A stretch of 26,762 nucleotides of DNA. Origin: Opitutia bacterium UBA4506 (GTDB lineage Bacteria; Verrucomicrobiota; Verrucomicrobiia; Opitutales; Puniceicoccaceae). Both the position numbers and the translations under genes were made by a program. Numbering within the stretch: the first letter of the stretch is position 1; each line of letters opens with the position of its first letter. Under the pieces are notes generated by a model that worked only from the letters and a program-made list of their open reading frames with translations, searched no databases and was not told the DNA's origin. Positions 16,175 to 23,862 of this stretch are shown piece after piece. The stretch is taken from contig DGMY01000062.1 of NCBI GenBank assembly GCA_002388665.1, positions 1 through 26,762 on the forward strand. The letters run 5' to 3'.

Positions 16175-16201
16175 TCCCGCTCAGAGTGCTTTGCTAGTGG
16201 C

Positions 16202-16615
16202 ATGAGTTTGGATTTGGAAGAAGGCAATGACCTGCAACTCGACTTTTCGAAGTTGAAGAAAATCGCTGCGACCGAAAGCGACGTCCTCCCTGTCGTCGTC
16301 CAGGATGCCGACAGCGGCGAGGTGCTTATCCTCGCCTACGCAAACGAGAAAGCGCTCCATCACACGGTCGAATCCGGAATGGCTACTTTTTGGAGTACCA
16401 GCCGCAATGAGCTGTGGATTAAAGGCAAGACCAGCGGCGACTGGCTGAAGATTGAGGAGGTGCGAGTCAATTGTGAGCAAAACTCCCTTCTCTATCGGGT
16501 GACTCCTCAGGGCCAAGGATCCTGTCACACTAAGGGGAAAGATGGAAAAGCGCGCTCGGGTTGCTACTACCGGAAAATTGATCTGGAGAACGGGAAGGAA
16601 CTGAAGTTCTGCTAA
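16202..16615 (+). CDS. hisI: Phosphoribosyl-AMP cyclohydrolase
   Basis: A 137-residue HisI, opening the adenine ring of phosphoribosyl-AMP in histidine synthesis. Family motifs: VVVQDADSGEVLILAYAN, the strand-turn TFWSTSRNELWIKGKTSG and the metal-binding cysteines C91, C108 (GSCHT) and C121 (SGCYYRK). There is no C-terminal HisE domain. Two departures from the usual form: the acidic metal stretch DCDxD is NCEQN here (residues 90-94), and the segment between the second and third Cys is 12 residues rather than about 6. It starts the run leading to trxA. A weak -35/-10 (TTGGCA, 17 bases, TTGCTA) would end right at the ATG, suggesting a leaderless mRNA, but this is uncertain. Confidence 0.88.
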   Translation: MSLDLEEGNDLQLDFSKLKKIAATESDVLPVVVQDADSGEVLILAYANEKALHHTVESGMATFWSTSRNELWIKGKTSGDWLKIEEVRVNCEQNSLLYRVTPQGQGSCHTKGKDGKARSGCYYRKIDLENGKELKFC

Positions 16616-16621
16616 CCCGAT

Positions 16622-17407
16622 GTGAGTGTGCTAAACGACGAACAGCTGCTGGAAAGTAACGAGCCAGCCGTGCGGCTCCCGGTTTTTGAGGGGCCGCTCG
16701 ATTTGTTGCTGTTTTTGATCCGTCGAAACGAGATCAATATTCACGACATTCCGATCATCGAGGTTACTCATCAATACTTGAAGATTATCAAGGAGATGGA
16801 AGAGCTCGATCTGGAGGTGGCGGGTGAGTTTTTCGTCATGGCCTCTACTCTTATGTACATCAAGAGCCGGGTCCTCCTTCCCAAAGAGAAGCGTGGGCAG
16901 TCAGAGGACTCCGAGGAGGAGGGAGAAGATCCCCGATGGGAATTGGTGCAGCAGTTGATCGAGTATCGCGCCTTTAAGGAGATCTCGGGAGAGTTGGAGG
17001 ATCTGATCGAGGACAGCTCGAACAGGATTCCGCGTAAGGTTACTAGCCAAAAGGCAGAAGAAGAGGTTCCTCTGCGCTCCAGTGATCAGATTGCGGTGTG
17101 GAATGCCTTCAATCGAGTTCTTCGCCGGCTGTCCGATCGGATCGTTGTCGGGGAAATTGAAGATGACCCCATTACCGTGGCCGAGCGTATGGAATTTGTT
17201 CTCCATCGCCTCGAGCGGTCGGGGGGCTTCCGCTTTAGCGAGTTGTTTGCCACCGGAAGCTTCACGCTGAACACCCTTGCCGCCACCTTTTTAGCGGTGC
17301 TGGAACTGACCCGTGTCGGGAAATTGGAGCTTCAGCAGGACCTCGCCTTTGGAGATATTACCTGTCGGCCCCCAGAACCTGCGGATACCCTTGAAAAAAA
17401 TGAATAA
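16622..17407 (+). CDS. scpA: Segregation and condensation protein A
   Basis: The 261-residue product has the ScpA start LPVFEGPLDLLLFLIRRNEI followed by IPIIEVTHQYL and the helix FFVMASTLMYIKSRVLLP. An acidic linker (about residues 95-110) follows, and the C-terminal winged helix contains FSELFATGSFTLNTLAATFLAV. This kleisin bridges SMC heads and works with ScpB in chromosome organisation. The start is GTG 16622, six bases after hisI, with no good Shine-Dalgarno; GTG 16628 is possible. scpB is not in the window. Confidence 0.92.
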   Translation: MSVLNDEQLLESNEPAVRLPVFEGPLDLLLFLIRRNEINIHDIPIIEVTHQYLKIIKEMEELDLEVAGEFFVMASTLMYIKSRVLLPKEKRGQSEDSEEEGEDPRWELVQQLIEYRAFKEISGELEDLIEDSSNRIPRKVTSQKAEEEVPLRSSDQIAVWNAFNRVLRRLSDRIVVGEIEDDPITVAERMEFVLHRLERSGGFRFSELFATGSFTLNTLAATFLAVLELTRVGKLELQQDLAFGDITCRPPEPADTLEKNE

Positions 17408-17416
17408 CCCGCGATA

Positions 17417-17668
17417 GTGATCCCTGTGGACAGAGATAAAAAAACAGAGGCGCACCTACTGGGGGTTGGCTTGGACCATACGGATGGTCATAAGCGGATC
17501 ACCCGTGCCGAAAAGTTTTCGATTGTCGGTGGTTCGGAGGAAACTCACGGCCGAATGACCGAAACTTTGGTGAAGTCTTTTGAAGAAATATCGCGAAAAG
17601 GTAAATCTTTGGAAAAGATCGACAAAAAGGAATTGTCAGAGATTCTCCATAAGAATACCCCTAGTTGA
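17417..17668 (+). CDS. Small conserved-looking protein of unknown function (83 aa)
   Basis: A GTG at 17417 (alternative GTG 17426) nine bases after scpA opens an 83-codon frame. The product is charged and soluble: LLGVGLDHTDGHKRI, then FSIVGGSEETHGRM, then a Lys/Glu-rich helical tail ending in LSEILHKN. The Gly/His-rich first half looks like a constrained motif and not random sequence. I recall similar small unnamed proteins in Verrucomicrobia, but cannot name a family. No membrane segment, metal-binding Cys or known fold is visible. It is in line with hisI-scpA and probably co-transcribed with them. Confidence 0.7.
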   Translation: MIPVDRDKKTEAHLLGVGLDHTDGHKRITRAEKFSIVGGSEETHGRMTETLVKSFEEISRKGKSLEKIDKKELSEILHKNTPS

Positions 17669-17818
17669 ACGCATTTAACCTATACGATGGTTCCTGAATC
17701 CGATTCCTCCTCGCCGTCCAGCGGCATTCCCATGAAAGCATCGAAGCCTTCTGGCTCCTCGATTCGAATGACTCGGTCAAAAGAATCATCAGAAACGTAT
17801 CCCAACCCCCCCGATAAA

Positions 17819-18499
17819 ATGGCGGACGAAGAAAAGAAAACTGAAGAGACACCTAAGCCAGCTGCTAAAGCTCCTATGCTTAAGCCCAAGCTGCCCACGA
17901 AGAAACCGGGCGGTTTACCCAATTTGAGTCAGATGCAGGCGAAAAAGCCTGGCATGCCCCTGCCTCCCAAGAAGGTAGAGGACAAACCGGCCGCTGAGGC
18001 CCCAAAAGCTGCGGAAGACAAGCCAGCAGCGGCCCCCGCGCCTGAGGCGAAAGCCGCAGCACCCGCGCCGGCTCCGTCCCCGAAATTAGCCCCGAAGTCT
18101 CCTTCCCCTGCCGGCCTTCCTCCGAAGGGCGAGAAGCCAAAGCTGACTCCTAAGATTCCCGTGAAGCCTCCGGTCGCTGCGAAGACAGCAGATGAGAAGC
18201 CTGCCGCGGCTCCTAAGCCGGCAGCTGTCCCCGCTAAACCAGCACCAGCGGCATCAACGGCACCAAAACCTTCAGCTCCTGCGGCGAAAGCCACTCCTCC
18301 AAAGCCTCACGTAGTCCGTCCGGGCGCGGCTTCGAGTGCCTCGCAGCCAACTCAGGGCGGTTCTGCTGTGCGATTTGACACGGGGAAGAAAGCGAGTAGC
18401 AGTGTGTCTGCTGTCGGTGTTGCTATCGACGTACTCGCGTGCGTCGCTGCTCTCGCCGTCGGCTACTTGATCGTTACCGATCTATTCAAAATTCTCTAA
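17819..18499 (+). CDS. Lys/Ala/Pro-rich protein with a single C-terminal membrane anchor
   Basis: From ATG 17819 the product has 226 residues: MADEEKKTEETPKP, about 170 residues of low-complexity Pro, Ala and Lys (PKLPTKKPGG, KPAAVPAKPAPAAS), and at the end one hydrophobic helix (DVLACVAALAVGYLIVTDL) followed by only a few residues. That is a tail-anchored layout with the disordered part in the cytosol, opposite to TonB. The frame stays open to ATG 17687, which would add 44 Ser-rich residues without protein-like character. No start has a clear Shine-Dalgarno. It lies ten bases before trxA. No function can be assigned; a cytosolic spacer or scaffold is possible. Confidence 0.75.
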   Translation: MADEEKKTEETPKPAAKAPMLKPKLPTKKPGGLPNLSQMQAKKPGMPLPPKKVEDKPAAEAPKAAEDKPAAAPAPEAKAAAPAPAPSPKLAPKSPSPAGLPPKGEKPKLTPKIPVKPPVAAKTADEKPAAAPKPAAVPAKPAPAASTAPKPSAPAAKATPPKPHVVRPGAASSASQPTQGGSAVRFDTGKKASSSVSAVGVAIDVLACVAALAVGYLIVTDLFKIL

Positions 18500-18508
18500 A
18501 GGAATATT

Positions 18509-18829
18509 ATGGCAGAAAATATCAAAGAACTGACGAGTGCAGATTTTGACTCGAGTATTCAGGCGGCTGGTAAGCCTTCTGTAGTCGATTTTTGGGCGCC
18601 TTGGTGCGGACCTTGTAAGGCGCTGACTCCAATTTTGGAGGAGGTCGCATCCGAGATGGGCGACGCAGCAACCGTTTTCAAGGTGAACGTAGATGATAAT
18701 CAGGATATCGCTCAGAAGCACGGTGTGCGGGCGATTCCAACGCTTCTCTTTTTTAATAAAGAAGGAGAAATGGTGGATCAGGTCGTTGGCCTGACTTCCA
18801 AGGAAGACTTAAAGAAGCGACTGTCCTAG
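18509..18829 (+). CDS. trxA: Thioredoxin
   Basis: A 106-residue thioredoxin with the active site FWAPWCGPCKAL (C33, C36), the buried Asp of SVVDFWA and the cis-Pro in AIPTLLFF. No signal peptide, so it is the cytosolic disulfide reductase. AGGAA five to eight bases before ATG is a clear ribosome binding site. It closes the run that starts at hisI and is followed by a hairpin shared with the convergent ppk. Confidence 0.96.
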   Translation: MAENIKELTSADFDSSIQAAGKPSVVDFWAPWCGPCKALTPILEEVASEMGDAATVFKVNVDDNQDIAQKHGVRAIPTLLFFNKEGEMVDQVVGLTSKEDLKKRLS

Positions 18830-18849
18830 TCGATGCACTTCTCCTCCTG

Positions 18850-18870
18850 AGCCGGGAAAAATCCCCGGCT
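18850..18870. terminator. Hairpin between convergent trxA and ppk
   Basis: AGCCGGG (18850-18856) and CCCGGCT (18864-18870) form a perfect 7-bp GC-rich stem with a 7-nt loop, midway between the ends of the two convergent genes. Neither side has a T run, so a bidirectional terminator role is probable by position but not proven by sequence. Confidence 0.5.
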
Positions 18871-18883
18871 GCTTGAAGAGTCG

Positions 18884-21124
18884 TTATTTATCCGAGGTGG
18901 CGTCCCCAGTGGGCGCCGCCTCTTTTTGTGGTTCGTTCCCAGGGGCCTGTCGAGGTTCGCCGCGCATTTTGCGAGGTGGTTGGCTCTTTTGGGACTCTTC
19001 GTTCATCTGTTGGCTCGCCTTCTGGGATTCTGCCATGAAAAAGGCCTGAGCCGAGAAGGGAGTGCTCTTCTTCGAGACCGGAACCCGCGTATAGGTGCCG
19101 GATGGCCGCAATTGCTTGGTTTGGACGTTGTCCTTTAGGTAGGTCTTTAGGGTGTCCAACAAGTGTTTCCGGTGCTCGGCTTCTTCCACGGGGAAGACTG
19201 CCTCAATGCGGCGGAAGAAGTTGCGGGGCATCCAGTCAGCACTGCCTACGTAGAGGCGCGCCCGCTTACCAGAGTTTTGAAAGTAGTAAATCCGCGAATG
19301 CTCGAGATAGCGGCCAAGGATAGAGCGAACTCGGATATTCTCGCTGAGGCCTTTGACTCCGGGGATAATTCCGCAGATTCCGCGGACGATCAGATCGATT
19401 TGTACACCGGCTTTGGAGGCTTCGTAGAGGGATTCGATGGTTTCCTGGTCGATCAGACTGTTCACCTTGACGATGATACGGGCTGGTTTTCCAGCCTTCG
19501 CATTGGTCGCTTCCTGCCGAATGAATCGCTGGACCGACGAGTGGAGGTTGAATGGAGCGACCAGGAGGTGCTTGAAGTTGGGCGAGCGGGCGAATCCAGT
19601 CAAAGAGTTGAACAGATCCGCGACTTCTTCCGTGATGTGGGGTTTGGCTGTAAAGTAGGAGTAGTCCGTGTAGAGGCGCGCCGTCTTGGGATTGTAGTTC
19701 CCCGTTCCCATATGAACGAAGCGACGGAGTGTGTTGTCGGGTTCACGCCGTATGACAAGACAAGTTTTGCAGTGAGTCTTTAGGCCGACGAGGCCATACA
19801 CCACATGGACACCCGCATCCTCAAGCTGCCTCGCCCAGTGGATGTTGTTCGCTTCGTCGAAGCGCGCCTTCAGCTCGATTAGGGCGGTGACTTGCTTCCC
19901 TTGGGTCGACGCTTCCATGAGCGCTTCGATGATGGGAGAGTCCCCGCTGGTGCGGTAGAGAGTCTGCTTGATTGCGTATACCGTGGGGTCTTTTCCTGCC
20001 TGACGAAGGAATTCCACGACGGGGGTGAACGACTCGAAAGGGTGGTGCAGGAGGAAGTCTTCCCGCGAAATCGCGTCGAAAATATTGGGCGCTTCGGTGA
20101 GTGCCGGCGAGTTGTGGGCCAGGAACGGCGGGAATTTTAGGTCCGGGCGATCAACCATGTCGTAGAAGCCCATCACTCGTAAGAGGTTGATGGGGCCGTC
20201 GATGCGAAACACGCTATCTCTGGTTAGATTGATGGCGTAGAGAAGTCTGTCGAGAGCTTCTTCGGGTACGGAATCTGCGATCTCCAAGCGAACCGAGGCG
20301 CCCTTTTTCAGTTTGTGCAGTTCTTCTTCAATCGTCTGGAGAAGATTCTCAACTTCTTCTTCGTCGATGTAGAGGTCACTGTTTCGAGTGACCCGGAAGG
20401 CGTGGGTCGAAAGTGTTTCGAAGCCGGGAAAGAGCTGGTGGGTGAAATGCCCGATGACGTCGCTCATGAAAACGTACGTCTTGTATTTGGTTCCTTTTGA
20501 GGGGATCTCGACGATTCGGGGGAGAATTCGTGGAACCGGAAGGATGGCCAGTAGATCTTCTTCGTCCTCTTCGGGATTTCGAATGCAGGCCAAAATATTC
20601 AGGGACTTGTTCGTAATCTGTGGAAAGGGATGCCCCGGATCTATCGCCAGAGGAGTGAGGACCGGAAATACACTTTCTTCAAAGTATCGTTTTACCCACG
20701 ACATTTCGTTGCGGGTGAGCTGATCCATCTTTTTGAAGACGATTTGCTCTTTTTTGAGGTCGGGTACGAGCTGCTTGTTCCAGCAGGCGTACTGATCGCT
20801 CACCAGTCGGGAAGCGATGCGGCGGATTCGTTTGAGCTGTTCCTTGGGCTCCAGTCCATCCAGTCCTGTCCGGGTAATTCCCGATTCGACTTTCTGCATC
20901 AGGCCGGCGACTCGAATTTCGAAAAATTCGTCGAGATTCGAGCTCACGAATGCGACGAACCGCACTCGCTCCAGCAGTGGGTAGTCGGGGTTTGTCGCCT
21001 GTTCGAGGACCCGTTGGTTAAAGGCCAACCAGCTAAGCTCGCGATTAAAAAAGGGCCTGTCCCCGTGGAAAGGGCTTTTTACGTTTTCAGGTAGCGAGAT
21101 CTCGGTCCGTTTTCGAGTAGTCAC
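18884..21124 (-). CDS. ppk1: Polyphosphate kinase 1
   Basis: A 746-residue PPK1, which polymerises the gamma-phosphate of ATP into polyphosphate. The N-domain starts FFNRELSWLAFNQRVLEQA, and SSNLDEFFEIRVAGL follows. ARFDEANNIHWARQLEDAGV precedes the catalytic histidine in RFVHMGTGNYNPKTARLYTD (H471). The second histidine is in YLEHSRIYYF (H609), with YVGSADWMPRN after it. About 60 residues at the C-terminus are an extra Gln/Glu/Pro-rich, probably disordered tail. It starts at GTG 21124, overlapping the stop of the ornithine carbamoyltransferase gene by four bases, so the two are probably co-translated. It converges on trxA. Confidence 0.95.
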   Translation of the reverse strand: MTTRKRTEISLPENVKSPFHGDRPFFNRELSWLAFNQRVLEQATNPDYPLLERVRFVAFVSSNLDEFFEIRVAGLMQKVESGITRTGLDGLEPKEQLKRIRRIASRLVSDQYACWNKQLVPDLKKEQIVFKKMDQLTRNEMSWVKRYFEESVFPVLTPLAIDPGHPFPQITNKSLNILACIRNPEEDEEDLLAILPVPRILPRIVEIPSKGTKYKTYVFMSDVIGHFTHQLFPGFETLSTHAFRVTRNSDLYIDEEEVENLLQTIEEELHKLKKGASVRLEIADSVPEEALDRLLYAINLTRDSVFRIDGPINLLRVMGFYDMVDRPDLKFPPFLAHNSPALTEAPNIFDAISREDFLLHHPFESFTPVVEFLRQAGKDPTVYAIKQTLYRTSGDSPIIEALMEASTQGKQVTALIELKARFDEANNIHWARQLEDAGVHVVYGLVGLKTHCKTCLVIRREPDNTLRRFVHMGTGNYNPKTARLYTDYSYFTAKPHITEEVADLFNSLTGFARSPNFKHLLVAPFNLHSSVQRFIRQEATNAKAGKPARIIVKVNSLIDQETIESLYEASKAGVQIDLIVRGICGIIPGVKGLSENIRVRSILGRYLEHSRIYYFQNSGKRARLYVGSADWMPRNFFRRIEAVFPVEEAEHRKHLLDTLKTYLKDNVQTKQLRPSGTYTRVPVSKKSTPFSAQAFFMAESQKASQQMNEESQKSQPPRKMRGEPRQAPGNEPQKEAAPTGDATSDK

Positions 21125-22071
21125 AGTTCTTGTTTAGCCCATTCTCCCAATTGGGCAAGGATCGCTTTTTGCATGTGGAGACGGTTTTCTGCTTGGTCGA
21201 ACAGAACCGCGCGATCGCTCGATAAAACTTCTTGGGTTACTTCTTCACCGGGATGCGCAGGCATGCAGTGCAAAAACAGGCTCTTTGGACCGGCCTTCTC
21301 CATGAGTGAATTCGTCACAGAGTAAGGTGCCATTGCTGTGAGGCGCTTTGAGGCTTCCTCTTCATCTCCCATGCTGACCCATACGTCAGTGTAAACTGCG
21401 TCTGCTCCCCGAATTGCCGCTTCCGGGTCTTCGACGAATACTGGCTTTTGCCCTGGGGCAATCTTCGAGAGTTCATTGGCGATCTCGGTGCCGGGTGCAA
21501 ATCCATCGGGTCCACTTAGGACGATCTCCATGCCGAAGAGCGCTCCTGCGAGTACCCACGAGTTCGCCATGTTCGAGGCGCAATCACCCATGAAAACGAG
21601 CTTTCGTCCCTTTAATGCCTGCAGGTCACTCCCGTCGTTCCCCCATTTTTCAGCCAGGGTCATGACGTCCGAATAAATTTGGCAAGGGTGCAGGAAGTCC
21701 GTGAGTGCATTCACCACCGGAATTCCAGCATGCTGTGCAAACTCATCCACGATTTCCTGCCCGTAGGTGCGGATCACCAGGCCGTGTAGGTACCGGCCCA
21801 TTACTTTGGCGGTGTCCTCGATACTTTCCCCCCGGCTGATTTGAGTCGCGCTGGTATCCAGCCGCACCGCGTGGGCTCCAAGCTCATGCAGGCCGACTTC
21901 GAATGAGATTCGAGTCCGGGTGCTGTTCTTGTAAAAGATCATTCCCCAGCTCTGGCCTTCCAGGACCCTGGGATAGGATCCTCCGCGTAGCCGTTTTAAC
22001 TCCGCTGCCATGCTGAAAATCATAGGAATTTCGGCGGCGCTGAAGTCGGTTTCTTTCAGGAAATGCCTCAT
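21121..22071 (-). CDS. argF: Ornithine carbamoyltransferase
   Basis: A 316-residue enzyme joining carbamoyl phosphate and ornithine to citrulline. The carbamoyl-phosphate site STRTR is at residues 50-54 (FYKNSTRTRISFE); RTYGQE and DFLHPCQ (H128-Q131) follow. The ornithine loop is DVWVSMGDEEE, and FLHCMPAHPGEE has Met where Leu is common. SMG and HCxPAH separate it from aspartate transcarbamoylase and from acetylornithine carbamoyltransferase. ATG 22071 has no clear ribosome binding site. The 259-base gap to the divergent repeat-protein gene shows no arginine operator, riboswitch or promoter that I could identify with confidence. ppk1 follows directly. Confidence 0.93.
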   Translation of the reverse strand: MRHFLKETDFSAAEIPMIFSMAAELKRLRGGSYPRVLEGQSWGMIFYKNSTRTRISFEVGLHELGAHAVRLDTSATQISRGESIEDTAKVMGRYLHGLVIRTYGQEIVDEFAQHAGIPVVNALTDFLHPCQIYSDVMTLAEKWGNDGSDLQALKGRKLVFMGDCASNMANSWVLAGALFGMEIVLSGPDGFAPGTEIANELSKIAPGQKPVFVEDPEAAIRGADAVYTDVWVSMGDEEEASKRLTAMAPYSVTNSLMEKAGPKSLFLHCMPAHPGEEVTQEVLSSDRAVLFDQAENRLHMQKAILAQLGEWAKQEL

Positions 22072-22330
22072 CGAGAATGTCTTAGTTGGGAAGAAAAGCC
22101 TTAAATAGTGCCTTGCTGGGAGCTGGATGGCAACTCTGGATTTCGTTAATTCCGGTGCATGGGCGGTGGGCTGCCGCTGGATCGGTGTGCGACCGCTCCG
22201 GGAAGGTGAGGATTGCCAGGAATTACAACCGATTGGAATCTAGGTTTGCAAACACAGGGAGAATGGCACTTGGTAGACGGTTTCCTCGATCCGATTAGGA
22301 GTGCTAAGGGCTCCGAATTCTCGGCGAACA

Positions 22331-23794
22331 ATGATTTCATTTATTTCAGCGAAAGGGCGATTTGGATGGGCTGCGGTCCTCTGCTCCTATTTCATTCTCT
22401 CGGTGTCACTCCAGGCGGTTTGGCAGGTCGGGGAGAATTATTGGCCCGTTCGTGTCGATTTGGAGGAGGAAAGTGCTGACGGTGTGCGTACACGACAGCA
22501 GTATCTCGGGCCGTTTGTCGAAAAGTATTCCGGTCCCGAGCAGGATTGGACCGCGGTACGACCTTTTGGGATTCGGTACGAGGAGAATGCACCCCTGAAT
22601 CCGAGAAGTTTCTACTTCCTTTACCCGTTGTACAGCTACCGGGCGACCGATCCAGGGTACTATTGGAACTTGTTCTACCTGATTCGCGGTTCCCACTATG
22701 AGACCAACGGGGAGCTCGATAGTAATACCTTCGAGATTTTTCCATTCTATTTTGATTACGATTATCCCCATACACCCGATTTTTCGTACTGGGGCATGTT
22801 GCCGTTCTATGGAGAGGTAAAGGATCGGTTTTTCTTTGAGCGGGTGAAATGGGTCATGTTTCCGTTCTATACCGAGTGGGAGAATAACGGCGAAACCAGT
22901 TACGGGACCCCTTGGCCTTTCATTTTTCATAGAACGGGTGGGGGCAGCAGCGGGTTTGCTTTTTGGCCGTTTTTCGGAACCTATAAACGCCCGGGGCACT
23001 ATACTTACAAGTATCTCCTGTGGCCTTTGATTTACTACGAGGTGAAAGATCTGGATCGGGAGGTTCCGACGACGAATTACGGGTTCCTGCCTTTCTATAC
23101 CTATGAGAAGAGCGAGAATCTGGTGCAGGAGAATTTTCTCTGGCCGTTCTTCGGTTACACGGATCGGTATGAACCGGAGTATCACGAGACGCGCTATTTT
23201 TGGCCGTTTCTTGTTCAGGGCCGCGGGACTCCCTACGTAAATCGCTGGGGTCCTTTCTATACCCATTCGATCCGGAAAGGGGTGGATAAAAAATGGTTTA
23301 TGTGGCCTCTCCTCAAACGGAGGTCATGGAACACCGAGCAACTCGAAGTGACGAATTGGAGCTTTCTCTATTTCCTCTACTGGAGTGAGACTCAGAAAGC
23401 ACGGGATCCGAATTCCGATTTCAAGGCGTCCAAAACCTTTGTCTGGCCGTTCTTTAGTTATGGAGATAACGGAGCCGATCGCGAGCAGTTCCAGTTGTTC
23501 ACTCCGTTGATACCGTGGTTCAAGCACAACGAGGTCGTGCGCGATCTCTATTCACCACTATTTGCGATTTATCGATACGATGGAAACCCCGAGGAGAATA
23601 CGTGGCGCCGAAGCTTTCTGTTCAGCCTGGTGACGGTTGAAAAGAAAAAATCCGGCGGCAGGTTCACTCTGGGTCCAGTGCTGGATGTCAGTACGGGTGA
23701 AGATGAAGGCGGCTTCTCGATTCTCCATGGCCTGTTCGGGCGGAAACGGGTTGGCGACGAAACTGAGTGGAAATTATTCTGGTTCACCCTATGA
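22331..23794 (+). CDS. Exported protein of about 20 aromatic-Pro-aromatic repeats
   Basis: From ATG 22331 the product has 487 residues. A signal peptide is present (GWAAVLCSYFILSVSLQAVW). The rest is a chain of about 20 units of 17-24 residues, each with a core like WPFF, FPFY, LPFY or WPLI between charged, aromatic turns: FEIFPFYFDYDY, GMLPFYGEVKD, VMFPFYTEWE, FAFWPFFGTYK, LLWPLIYYEVKD, GFLPFYTYEK, FLWPFFGYTDR, FVWPFFSYG. Spacing and alternation suggest beta-hairpins, possibly an outer-membrane barrel or beta-propeller-like sheet. GTG 22301 is an alternative start but would precede the signal peptide with a basic stretch. No named family is known to me. It precedes mlaE by 68 bases on the same strand. 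Confidence 0.8.
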   Translation: MISFISAKGRFGWAAVLCSYFILSVSLQAVWQVGENYWPVRVDLEEESADGVRTRQQYLGPFVEKYSGPEQDWTAVRPFGIRYEENAPLNPRSFYFLYPLYSYRATDPGYYWNLFYLIRGSHYETNGELDSNTFEIFPFYFDYDYPHTPDFSYWGMLPFYGEVKDRFFFERVKWVMFPFYTEWENNGETSYGTPWPFIFHRTGGGSSGFAFWPFFGTYKRPGHYTYKYLLWPLIYYEVKDLDREVPTTNYGFLPFYTYEKSENLVQENFLWPFFGYTDRYEPEYHETRYFWPFLVQGRGTPYVNRWGPFYTHSIRKGVDKKWFMWPLLKRRSWNTEQLEVTNWSFLYFLYWSETQKARDPNSDFKASKTFVWPFFSYGDNGADREQFQLFTPLIPWFKHNEVVRDLYSPLFAIYRYDGNPEENTWRRSFLFSLVTVEKKKSGGRFTLGPVLDVSTGEDEGGFSILHGLFGRKRVGDETEWKLFWFTL

Positions 23795-23862
23795 TGATGT
23801 GCGTAGAGAATTGCGTTCGGTGTTCGACGTGGCGTGAATTTCGATCAATCTGAAGTTGCGGA

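Noticed and set aside
17680..17922. 80-codon minus-strand frame with an acidic C-terminus
   Set aside because: Half of it is antisense to the Lys/Ala/Pro-rich gene, which explains its Gly/Ala/Leu-rich start; the remaining part is too short to support a gene.
17880..18300. Repetitive KPAAAPAP-type DNA as a possible tandem repeat array
   Set aside because: The repetition is at the amino-acid level with varied codons; no regular DNA unit or CRISPR-like spacing is seen.
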